From: Lachnospiraceae bacterium UBA7205 | GTDB lineage: Bacteria > Bacillota > Clostridia > Lachnospirales > Lachnospiraceae | Reading direction: 5' to 3' | DNA: 52,521 nucleotides | Assembly (NCBI GenBank): GCA_002490665.1 | Contig: DKUL01000086.1 | Location: forward strand, 57,391 to 109,911 | Part shown: one piece after another, positions 1 to 7,524 of the stretch | Layout: each line of letters starts with the position of its first letter | Numbering within the stretch: position 1 is the first letter of the stretch | The notes under the pieces: model-generated | What the model saw: only the letters and a program-made list of their open reading frames with translations | What the model was told of the DNA's origin: nothing | The model's database searches: none | Position numbers and translations under genes: made by a program

Positions 1-90
1 CTTTTTTTTTTTTTTTTTGTGTAAAATAGACAAAAGAAAGGTATTATGTGAAAGTAACGAATTCATATTTGGTGTATGGGGAGGATGTAC
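1..90. other. T-tract and short leader before the CIS operon
   Basis: The window opens with a run of 18 T residues (2-18 and flanking), the sort of tract seen after an intrinsic terminator, but the hairpin that would precede it lies outside the window. The next 60 bases are AT-rich; TAAAAT at 22-27 and TATTAT at 42-47 could serve as -10 elements but neither has a convincing -35 partner in view. I cannot say whether the CIS operon starts here or continues from upstream. Confidence 0.3.
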
Positions 91-1878
91 GTGAAAAATA
101 ACCAATTGCTTCCTTTTGAGAGGAACCGCTACTATGCCGGAAAGCTTCTGACTTCGGCAGATTTCGAGGCGGAACAGTTATATATGAATAATAAACGGCG
201 ATTCCTGAACCGCGTGCTGTTTGGGAGCGGAATTGTCTGCGGACTGAATGTGGTCAATCTCGATGACTTGTCCATACTGGTGGAAAGCGGCGTTGCCATT
301 GACGGGGCGGGGCGGGAAATTGTCGTGGAGTCGACCGTCATCAAAAAGCTCTCGGGCATGGAGGGCTTTGACACGCTAACCAGTGACGTGGCGGGGCTGT
401 ACATCCGCTACCGGGAAGAGCATGTCCATGATGTGTACTGCGGGGATATCGGAACGGACGGCAGGGAGTATGAGAGCAACCGCATTGATGAGGGGTATGA
501 GCTTTATCTGAAAGACGCGGAAAAACACGTTGCGGAAAACGATGCGTTTTTGCTGCGGGAAACACTGATGGACAATGCGGACTATAGGGTATCCATCAGT
601 ATTCCGTATACAATTCCCAAAGGGCATGCGGTAAAGCTTGAACTGACAATATATAAAATTTCGGACGCGGCGAAGGAGCTGTCGCTGCATCTCACATTGC
701 AGATGCCTGCGTTCACGGATGCAGCGGGAAACCATGAACTGAAGATTGACATTGACAGGCTGTCGCTTTCCATGGGACAGACGCAGGGCAGGGAATACTG
801 GATTTTTGCGGAACATTCGGCGGCGGAGGAAACGACCATCCTTTGCAGGAAAGAGGACATCCGTTTTCAGGTCGGCGCCTGTGAAATAGAGGCGGGAAAA
901 GGGCTGAACATGAAACTGCTTTTGTCAAAACAGCAGCCCTATGACCTGGCTGCAAGCGAAGTGGGAAAGGCAAGCCTTGACACGGACATGCAGGAGGAAA
1001 CGGCAGATGTGTGCATTGCCACGTTAAAACTGCTGCGGACGGACATCAGCTGTCTTATAAACGGCGCGGCGCGGCAGGAAGTAAAGCACTATATCATTAC
1101 GCCAAAAAAGACAGATCAGCGGCAGCTTCTACTGTCATATTTTATGCACATGGGTGACCAGATGAAATATGTCGGCAATGAAGGATATTCTCCTGCCCGC
1201 CTGGATGACAGCGGGGGGAAGCCGCAGGATGGGACGGCTGCTAATAATATGCCGCTGCAAATGGCGGGCGGGCGTATTGAGATTCCGCTGGATGTGAATA
1301 TGAAAAAGGGGGACGTGTGTGTTTCGGATGAAATGATGCACGGGCTTGGCAGGGGGAATGTGTACGTGGAAGTCGGCATGGAATACCTGGACGATACGCC
1401 CCATGGAACAAATAACCGGAGAAATACCATTTACGGAAATCCGGAGCTGTTCCATATCCACGACTGCATGCAGGTTGAGACTGCGGTGCGGGTATTTAAT
1501 GACAGGGGAAGCTTTCAGGTGGCGGCAAGGCTTCTCGGTGAGCAGAAAAGCATTGTCCTGCAGTTAAACTGGATGGCAGTCCGGTTTGACGCGTCAAAGG
1601 ATTCGGACGAAATCCAGGAGGAGGAAAACGGTTCCATCACGCCGGATATGCCGACTGTGCACCTGAATCCGAAGGAGAGCTTTTATTTCGGAATCAGCTT
1701 TCACAACCTGGCGCCATGCCGGCTCAGCTATGAGCTCACGGAACCATGTAGCGGGGAGATTGGCGCCGACGGGACATATACGGCGCCTGCAAAAGAGGGC
1801 GTCTATGAAATTTATATTTATTGTACGGACATGCCCAAAATATCCACTTATGCGTATGCGGTTGTCGGCAAAAAATAA
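91..1878 (+). CDS. CIS-associated protein with N-terminal RYYAGKLL domain and C-terminal Ig-like domain
   Basis: This 595-residue protein has no signal peptide or membrane segment. Its N-terminus (NRYYAGKLLT at residues 12-21, then a long helix and GSGIVCGL) matches a family I recall from contractile injection system (CIS) clusters of many phyla; the function of that family is not known to me. The middle is beta-rich and the last 80 residues look like an Ig-like fold. I chose GTG 91 because GGGGAGG at 78-84 lies 7 bases before it, whereas ATG 76 and ATG 85 overlap or abut that site. It is the first gene of the run and is separated from the next by a 60-base hairpin. A structural or attachment role in the particle is inference from context. 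Confidence 0.7.
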   Translation: MKNNQLLPFERNRYYAGKLLTSADFEAEQLYMNNKRRFLNRVLFGSGIVCGLNVVNLDDLSILVESGVAIDGAGREIVVESTVIKKLSGMEGFDTLTSDVAGLYIRYREEHVHDVYCGDIGTDGREYESNRIDEGYELYLKDAEKHVAENDAFLLRETLMDNADYRVSISIPYTIPKGHAVKLELTIYKISDAAKELSLHLTLQMPAFTDAAGNHELKIDIDRLSLSMGQTQGREYWIFAEHSAAEETTILCRKEDIRFQVGACEIEAGKGLNMKLLLSKQQPYDLAASEVGKASLDTDMQEETADVCIATLKLLRTDISCLINGAARQEVKHYIITPKKTDQRQLLLSYFMHMGDQMKYVGNEGYSPARLDDSGGKPQDGTAANNMPLQMAGGRIEIPLDVNMKKGDVCVSDEMMHGLGRGNVYVEVGMEYLDDTPHGTNNRRNTIYGNPELFHIHDCMQVETAVRVFNDRGSFQVAARLLGEQKSIVLQLNWMAVRFDASKDSDEIQEEENGSITPDMPTVHLNPKESFYFGISFHNLAPCRLSYELTEPCSGEIGADGTYTAPAKEGVYEIYIYCTDMPKISTYAYAVVGKK

Positions 1879-1896
1879 AACAAGGGAAGGCAGATA

Positions 1897-1956
1897 GTGT
1901 GAAAAATACTTCTAAGACAGCAAAAGACACTGCCTAAGAAGTATTAAGTTTCACAC
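1897..1956. repeat. 60-base imperfect hairpin between the first two CIS genes
   Basis: The left arm 1897-1915 (GTGTGAAAAATACTTCTAA) pairs with the right arm 1935-1956 (TAAGAAGTATT, a three-base bulge, then TTTCACAC), and an inner CAG/CTG at 1918-1920 and 1930-1932 extends the stem. There is no T-run after it, so it is not a classical terminator. It could be an mRNA stability or processing element or a small palindromic repeat. The left half recurs in part at 46165-46191, also just after a stop codon. Confidence 0.6.
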
Positions 1957-2023
1957 CGGAAAAACGCAAAGGACGGCGTTTTTCATTCCTATTTGAGCCG
2001 CCAAGGGCGGCATGGAGGATAAT

Positions 2024-2896
2024 ATGACAGGACACTTTGGCACGGGAAAAAATGATTATGAGGTAGTGCGGGAAGTCCTTATGGGAAAGGCAAATGATGT
2101 GTATGTGTGCCGCAGCTGCAAGGAGCCGGCGGCATCGCGCAGGACGGTGTGGCTGGTAAAGGACCGCAGGATTGCCAAATCCCTGATGGGGAATATGGGG
2201 GATTTATGCGAGGAAATCTTTATGCAGGGGGAAAAGGCAGGCTTTGTGTTTCCTTATGTGCAGGAAAGACCGCTGCTGCGGCATTATCTGGGCACGATTC
2301 AGGGCGCGGGATGTATCCGCCGAAGGATCTGGCTCGGGCTTGCCGCGCAGTGCATCACTTCAGGAATTCCGGACGCTGTGCTGAATCTGATGCTGAATCA
2401 GGGACAGGTGAATATACAGGCTGATGGAACCGTATGGTTTGGATTTTTTGTGGACTTGTCAGAATACAATCATTCTGCCTGCGGGCAGGACAATGTGACG
2501 GACTGTGCCAGACTGTTTATGGAATTAATCCGTCTTGAGTATGGGGCAGGACAGGTTTCGTCGTTTTCCGCCCAGGCAGCAGTCCTTCTCGAAAAAAAGC
2601 TGGTCAGAAAGGAATATCACGACGGCATACAGCTGTACAGGGATATCAAGCTGATAAGCAGGCTTGACGAGGCACGCGAGAAGAAAGTCTCGGTGCTGGG
2701 AAAAATAGCTGCACTGAAAAAATTTCTGGCGTCGAAACAGGACAGGATGTATAGCATACTCTCCTGCGGGTGCATTGTGCTGGTGTGCATTGTCATCGCG
2801 CTGGCTGTCGGGCGCCTGCTTTTTGGAACGTTTTCGTTCTGGAAGCTGTTTGGAAGCCCGCTGGAGCGGATTGGTACAGAGTCGTTGTTGCAATGA
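2024..2896 (+). CDS. Membrane-anchored pseudokinase-like protein
   Basis: A 290-residue protein with one C-terminal transmembrane segment (about 243-263). The first 180 residues follow the layout of a Ser/Thr kinase fold: a glycine-loop-like strand (YEVVREVLMGKANDVYV), a possible beta-3 lysine in TVWLVKD (K46), a hinge-like stretch near 74-82 and a catalytic-loop-like segment near 120-145. The HRD and DFG motifs are missing, so catalysis is unlikely. Kinase similarity is my inference from pattern only; a structure prediction could overturn it. I chose ATG 2024 because GGAGG at 2014-2018 sits 5 bases before it and overlaps the alternative ATG 2012. It shares the operon with a pseudocyclase and a MORN protein, all membrane-bound. 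A small hairpin (CCGCC/GGCGG, 1999-2010) lies just before the ribosome binding site. Confidence 0.5.
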   Translation: MTGHFGTGKNDYEVVREVLMGKANDVYVCRSCKEPAASRRTVWLVKDRRIAKSLMGNMGDLCEEIFMQGEKAGFVFPYVQERPLLRHYLGTIQGAGCIRRRIWLGLAAQCITSGIPDAVLNLMLNQGQVNIQADGTVWFGFFVDLSEYNHSACGQDNVTDCARLFMELIRLEYGAGQVSSFSAQAAVLLEKKLVRKEYHDGIQLYRDIKLISRLDEAREKKVSVLGKIAALKKFLASKQDRMYSILSCGCIVLVCIVIALAVGRLLFGTFSFWKLFGSPLERIGTESLLQ

Positions 2897-2911
2897 AAAG
2901 GAGAAAAGTCA

Positions 2912-4294
2912 GTGAAACTTAGGATTCTTTTGGCGGTCATCATTTACATAACTGCAATTGCGGGCGGGGTATGGACATATGTTCATGGCATTTGTCCGGC
3001 AGTTACGCCGCCCGTCTTTACGCTGGTGTATATTGCCGCCTGGACATTGCTGGAGCTCTGGGTACAGCTGGCATGGAAAAAAAACAAACTGTTATACCAG
3101 ACCATGGCAATCCTGGCAGGCATCAGCGGCGCGTGGCTCATTGCAATGATGACAATTGTCTGCGGGCAGATTCAGACGCAGGGTATGCTTCATCTGCTCA
3201 TACCGGGCGTGTTTGCGGGATGGCTGCTGACCATGTACACCATCCGGGTTTTTTTGTCCTGCCAGTGGAAGAGCATGGGGAAGCTGGTGTCTGATATGGA
3301 CAAGGTATCAAGGGGGGAGTATGCCATTACGCCGTACCATTCCGGCGCGCATAAAAAGATACCGGACAATGAGTTCGGCGCATTGTGGACGGCATTGGAC
3401 CGGATGTGCACAAGCCTGCGCATCCAGAAATACAGGCGCGACAGGGAGACCGCGTATCTGTACCAGTATGTGCCGAGAAATTTTGAACAGCTTTTTGAAA
3501 AGGAACGGATGCAGGATATCGAGGTCGGGGAAACCGTACAGATAACTGCCACGCTTGGGATTCTTGCAGTTATAGACAGAAAGGTATTACTGACCGGGGA
3601 GCTGCAAAAAAAGTACGTGCGGTACGCGAACCAGCTTATGGAGGTGCTGTTTTCCCAGAGGGAATCCGACCGGGCAATCTTCCTGCAAAACGGCAGTAAC
3701 CTGGAGAATGTAAAGGTGGTTTTTCAGGGGCAGTGCGCGCTGGCGGCAGTGCGGTACGGCATCGGCTGCATGGAGGCGCTCGCGGCACAGACAGGGGATG
3801 AATATGATACAACGCCTTTTATCCTGCTGCACACTGCGCAGTTCAGCTGCGGGCTGGCAGGCGGGAGCAGGCAGGTATATCCCTATGTGACGTCGCTTGA
3901 GATGGAGACGCTCAACCAGTATATTGATAAACTGAAGGCAGGCGGCGCGCGGATTGTCGTGACGGAGAGCACATGGCAGCAGGCAGGGGAGCAGCTGCAG
4001 GGGCGCTTTATCGGCTACGTGCCGTCTGGTGACGGACAGACGGATTTTCGCCTGTATGAGATTCTGGATGCCTGCCCGCAGTCCCAGAAGGCTGCAAAAT
4101 TAAGGAATAAAGAGAAGTTTGCGCGCGCCCTGCAATTATATTATGATAATGACTTATACCTTGCAAGAAGTACATTTGCGGATATTCTGGAGGAATGCCC
4201 GGCGGACGGGATTGCAAGATGGTATGTGTTTGCGTGCGAGGAGCGGTTTAACAGGGAAGACAGCTGGCAGGAGGGGCATGCATTGTTTGGATAG
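2912..4294 (+). CDS. Membrane protein with HAMP-like linker and degenerate class III cyclase domain
   Basis: This 460-residue protein has four N-terminal membrane helices (about 4-24, 35-55, 63-84, 93-115), a HAMP-like linker (116-172), a domain resembling class III adenylate/guanylate cyclases (about 180-385) and a short helical TPR-like tail (395-450). The cyclase link rests on the lead-in YVPRNFEQLFEKERMQDIEV, which resembles the FVPxEFLxLLG segment before many cyclase domains, and on the end segment IVVTESTW...FRLYEIL. The metal-binding aspartates expected after the first strand are absent (LGILAVIDRK), as is the FIGD-type motif, so I read it as catalytically dead. It starts at GTG 2912 with AAGGAG about 8 bases upstream. 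Role unknown; it may scaffold or sense at the membrane for the CIS. Confidence 0.6.
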   Translation: MKLRILLAVIIYITAIAGGVWTYVHGICPAVTPPVFTLVYIAAWTLLELWVQLAWKKNKLLYQTMAILAGISGAWLIAMMTIVCGQIQTQGMLHLLIPGVFAGWLLTMYTIRVFLSCQWKSMGKLVSDMDKVSRGEYAITPYHSGAHKKIPDNEFGALWTALDRMCTSLRIQKYRRDRETAYLYQYVPRNFEQLFEKERMQDIEVGETVQITATLGILAVIDRKVLLTGELQKKYVRYANQLMEVLFSQRESDRAIFLQNGSNLENVKVVFQGQCALAAVRYGIGCMEALAAQTGDEYDTTPFILLHTAQFSCGLAGGSRQVYPYVTSLEMETLNQYIDKLKAGGARIVVTESTWQQAGEQLQGRFIGYVPSGDGQTDFRLYEILDACPQSQKAAKLRNKEKFARALQLYYDNDLYLARSTFADILEECPADGIARWYVFACEERFNREDSWQEGHALFG

Positions 4295-4315
4295 GAAATC
4301 GGAGGAGGGAGTTTC

Positions 4316-5428
4316 TTGGGAATAATAGCGCGTATCAAAAAACAATTTGTCCGGTTTCTGGATTTCAGGCCGCGGGACGAAACGGATTATTATGTTTTTC
4401 TCTGGTGGTCTGTCAGCAGAAGGCTTGCCATGGCTGCCGTTGTGGTGACTGGGGTGTTTTGCCTTTTCCTGATATGGAGCTCGAAGCCGGCAGGGCTTTT
4501 GGTGCAGCATGCCGAGAAGGCTTACCGGTACAATTCCCTGTTTCTGAAATTTGCAACAGGAAAGGTACGGATTCTTGGAAAGTCCGGCTACACGGCGTAC
4601 GTGGGCGATGTGGAGGGCGGAACCGTCAAGGGAAAAGGTACGCTGTACGGGATTCAGGGAAATGTGGTTTACGAGGGGGAATTTGATGACAATGCGTACA
4701 ACGGAGAGGGAAAATATTATTCTGAGGGTGCGCAGCTTCTGTATGAGGGTGCGTTTCGCGACAATTGCTACTGCGGTGCGGGAAAGCTGTACCGAGAAAA
4801 CGGAATGCTCTGGTACGAGGGAAATTTCGACCGCGGCTTTATGGAGGGAGAAGGTGCGCTCTACGATACGGCGCAGCAGGAAATTTACAGCGGCAGCTTC
4901 CGGCATGGGCGGATTTTATACCAGGAGCTTATCGGCAGAAGCACGTCGGAGCTTGCAGGCAGATACAGGGGCGCGCGGGAAATCTATATGGGTGACGGGA
5001 TTTACTGTGTGTACATGAAGGACATTGATGCAATCTATTTTGGCGCTGACAAAAGCAACACGCTCGAGGAGGAATTTCTGGTATCGGGACTGTATGTGCT
5101 TGCGTCCGATATCTGCCTGGGCGGGGAGCCGTCTGGTGACATCGCACAGCTCAACGGTTTTTTTGGAACCCCTGTGTATGAGGGGAATACGGTTCTGGAC
5201 GCGGAGGACGAGATAGCGCTCAACACCATGTGCGGGCTGACCGGAAGGGATGTCCTCTATGGGAAGGCGGGATACCGGGAGAATCCGGTCTATGATGATG
5301 TAATGGAAGTCAGCGGCTTTGACAGGGATTATCAGGCATATATCTATGTCTATGAAAATGAGGGCGTGCTGTACACCTTTTTTTGCAGGGACAAGGAGAG
5401 CGGCTTTGATTTTTACCGGATAGAATGA
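4316..5428 (+). CDS. Membrane-anchored MORN-repeat protein
   Basis: A 370-residue protein with one membrane segment near residues 37-56, MORN-type repeats from about 95 to 200 (units such as YEGEFDDNAYNGEGKYY and YEGNFDRGFMEGEGALY) and a C-terminal domain of about 165 residues that I do not recognise. MORN repeats form elongated beta sheets that in other proteins bind lipids or act as scaffolds. The start is TTG 4316 behind GGAGGAGGG at 4301-4309. It follows the pseudocyclase by 21 bases and precedes the TolC-like gene by 22. The orientation of the repeats (outside or inside the membrane) is not settled by the sequence; residues before the membrane helix are rich in Arg/Lys, which suggests the C-terminal repeats lie outside. 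Confidence 0.65.
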   Translation: MGIIARIKKQFVRFLDFRPRDETDYYVFLWWSVSRRLAMAAVVVTGVFCLFLIWSSKPAGLLVQHAEKAYRYNSLFLKFATGKVRILGKSGYTAYVGDVEGGTVKGKGTLYGIQGNVVYEGEFDDNAYNGEGKYYSEGAQLLYEGAFRDNCYCGAGKLYRENGMLWYEGNFDRGFMEGEGALYDTAQQEIYSGSFRHGRILYQELIGRSTSELAGRYRGAREIYMGDGIYCVYMKDIDAIYFGADKSNTLEEEFLVSGLYVLASDICLGGEPSGDIAQLNGFFGTPVYEGNTVLDAEDEIALNTMCGLTGRDVLYGKAGYRENPVYDDVMEVSGFDRDYQAYIYVYENEGVLYTFFCRDKESGFDFYRIE

Positions 5429-5450
5429 GTGGAAACGGAGGGAAAACAGG

Positions 5451-7508
5451 ATGCGCAAAAACAGAATAAGAACCATGTGCCTGCTGCTTGCGGCAATGCT
5501 TGCCGTGTTCGCTGTCGTTTCCGGCATGACGAGCATTCCGGTGCAGGCTGCGCAGAAAACGATATCGCTCAAAAAGGCACAGGATATGGCAATTTCCAAC
5601 TCGGCAAAGTACAGGAAGATATTAAACAAGATAGAGATACAGGAAATAAAATATGCAACCGCGGTCAAATCCATAAAAATGAAGCAGAAGAACATGGCGA
5701 CATTCCGCTGGACGCCGCTGCTGTCCTTTAAATTCCCGGAAAAACCGACACTGGCTGACGAGTATGAATGGCAGTATAAGCCCTTGCAGATAACGTGCAC
5801 AATCAATGCGCTCAGGCACCAGCTCAACGATGAAAGACTTGCAAGCAGGGAGACGGTTTCGCTTGCCTATGTGGAGACGTATATCTGTCAGGAAAAAATC
5901 GCGTTTTATGATGAGAGCCTGGAAAAGGCAAAAAAGACATTACAGAAAAATACGGTCCGGCTGGCGATCGGGGAGGCGAGCCAGGCTGACATTGACAAGA
6001 TGCAGCAGAAGATAAACAGGCTTACCACGGACATTTCATTACAGATGCGGACGTTTGAGGCAAAAAAGAGCCAGCTGTCAAAGCTGATTTGCCTGGATGT
6101 CACGTCGGGGTACCTGTTCCAGAATCCGTTTGTCGGGGCGGACATTCCGCGAAGCGTCCTGGAACAGCTTGTCCAGTATACGCTTGACAATGACCAGGCG
6201 TTTTACGAGACAAAGCTTGAGACATCGCTTTCCCTCGAGAGCCTGAATATGATGAAAAGCATGATGAGGAACCAGTATGGGAACAAGATGAACGGTATCG
6301 AACCATATATCCAGCAGGCGCTGCAAGGCGACACGATTGACAGTTCTGCGTTTAAAAAGGATTACAACCGGATGCTGAAGGATATTGATGCGCCGTGGGA
6401 CGGGCACATCCGGATACTGTTTATCAAAATCAACAAAGAGTGGTTCAAGGGGGCGGTTGCAGGCTCCCGCTACGTGGAGGACGACCCATACGCGCTGTAT
6501 TCCGGCGCTTTGGAGTATGCGGATGCCGTCCGCGAAAAAAAGTCGGCGCAGGAACAGCTCACGCAGCGCGTAAAAGACAGCTTTGAGACGGTGAAGACAA
6601 CGCAGATTGCGTATGCGGATGCTGTCCGGGAATGCGACGCGCTGGCAAAGGAACTGGATAAGGGACTACAGCGCAACAGGCTGGGAACGCTCTCCTATGA
6701 GGAGCTGTCCGACATGCAGGAGGAGTATGAACAGCAGCAGCTTGCAAGGCTGGAGCTTCTGGGCGAGTACAGCAGCCTGCTGTACGCCTATGACAGGCTG
6801 ACCTGCGGCGGCATTACGGCTTACCTTGAGGGGACAGACATCAATATGACGGCATCACAGGGAGGGAACAGTTTTCTTGCGGACGAGGTAAAAGGTGAGG
6901 CATATTACTATATTACATATGCGGTGGAGGACAACCTGTTCCGCCTGGGGGTGAGCATTCCCGAGGACTTTTCCATTGACCTGACGCATTTTGAGCTGTA
7001 TGTGAATGGGGAACAGGTCGGGGGGCGGACGGAAACGACAGCCTGTCTGGAACATCTGGCGCTGGACCTGGACAGGACGGAGCGTGTGGCGCTTTACTTT
7101 TACAACGACGGCAGGCTGGTGGACATATGCGAAATAGATGCCTCTGTCTATCAGGACAGGCTCGATATCAGGGGCGGATATACGGTTGTGCGGGAAAATG
7201 CGGTAAAGACCGTCGCGGCGTATCGCTGTACCACGGACAGCAGCACCGGCATGGTGACGCTTTCCATAACGCCAAAGGATACGGAGCCGGTCGCGTACTA
7301 TTGCCTGGAAGATGAAGACGGAAATGCGATAGCCGGAGACAGCAGGGGAAATGCGCTGACAGAAATCGACAGGGAAGTCCGGTACCTGTCCCTGCTTGCG
7401 GGGGACCTGTCGGGGGTGCGGGCGGCGTTTTATGACAAGTCGGAAACGCTTATGTACAAGGGAGAATTTCACCCCACGGCGGGCACAATCGTGGTGTATA
7501 CACAGTAA
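5451..7508 (+). CDS. Exported TolC-like helical protein
   Basis: A 685-residue protein with a signal peptide (charged MRKNRIR, hydrophobic core, cleavage likely after VQA at about residue 33). Residues 37-480 are strongly helical with two similar halves, the arrangement of outer-membrane efflux (TolC-family) proteins: SLKKAQDMAISNS near the N-terminus, VSLAYVETYICQEKIAFY, and a second half with RVKDSFETVKTTQIAYADA and a LGTLSYEELSDMQEEY segment. The last 200 residues are beta-rich. TolC-type proteins also occur in Clostridia, but having one inside a CIS operon is odd for a single-membrane cell. It lies 22 bases after the MORN gene behind GGAGGG at 5438-5443. A wall-spanning or periplasm-like conduit or anchor is a guess. 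Confidence 0.6.
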   Translation: MRKNRIRTMCLLLAAMLAVFAVVSGMTSIPVQAAQKTISLKKAQDMAISNSAKYRKILNKIEIQEIKYATAVKSIKMKQKNMATFRWTPLLSFKFPEKPTLADEYEWQYKPLQITCTINALRHQLNDERLASRETVSLAYVETYICQEKIAFYDESLEKAKKTLQKNTVRLAIGEASQADIDKMQQKINRLTTDISLQMRTFEAKKSQLSKLICLDVTSGYLFQNPFVGADIPRSVLEQLVQYTLDNDQAFYETKLETSLSLESLNMMKSMMRNQYGNKMNGIEPYIQQALQGDTIDSSAFKKDYNRMLKDIDAPWDGHIRILFIKINKEWFKGAVAGSRYVEDDPYALYSGALEYADAVREKKSAQEQLTQRVKDSFETVKTTQIAYADAVRECDALAKELDKGLQRNRLGTLSYEELSDMQEEYEQQQLARLELLGEYSSLLYAYDRLTCGGITAYLEGTDINMTASQGGNSFLADEVKGEAYYYITYAVEDNLFRLGVSIPEDFSIDLTHFELYVNGEQVGGRTETTACLEHLALDLDRTERVALYFYNDGRLVDICEIDASVYQDRLDIRGGYTVVRENAVKTVAAYRCTTDSSTGMVTLSITPKDTEPVAYYCLEDEDGNAIAGDSRGNALTEIDREVRYLSLLAGDLSGVRAAFYDKSETLMYKGEFHPTAGTIVVYTQ

Positions 7509-7524
7509 AGTAAAAGGAGAGGGC

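Noticed and set aside
2912..4294. An active adenylate cyclase
   Set aside because: The metal-binding aspartates and the FIGD-like motif are absent, so an active enzyme is not supported.
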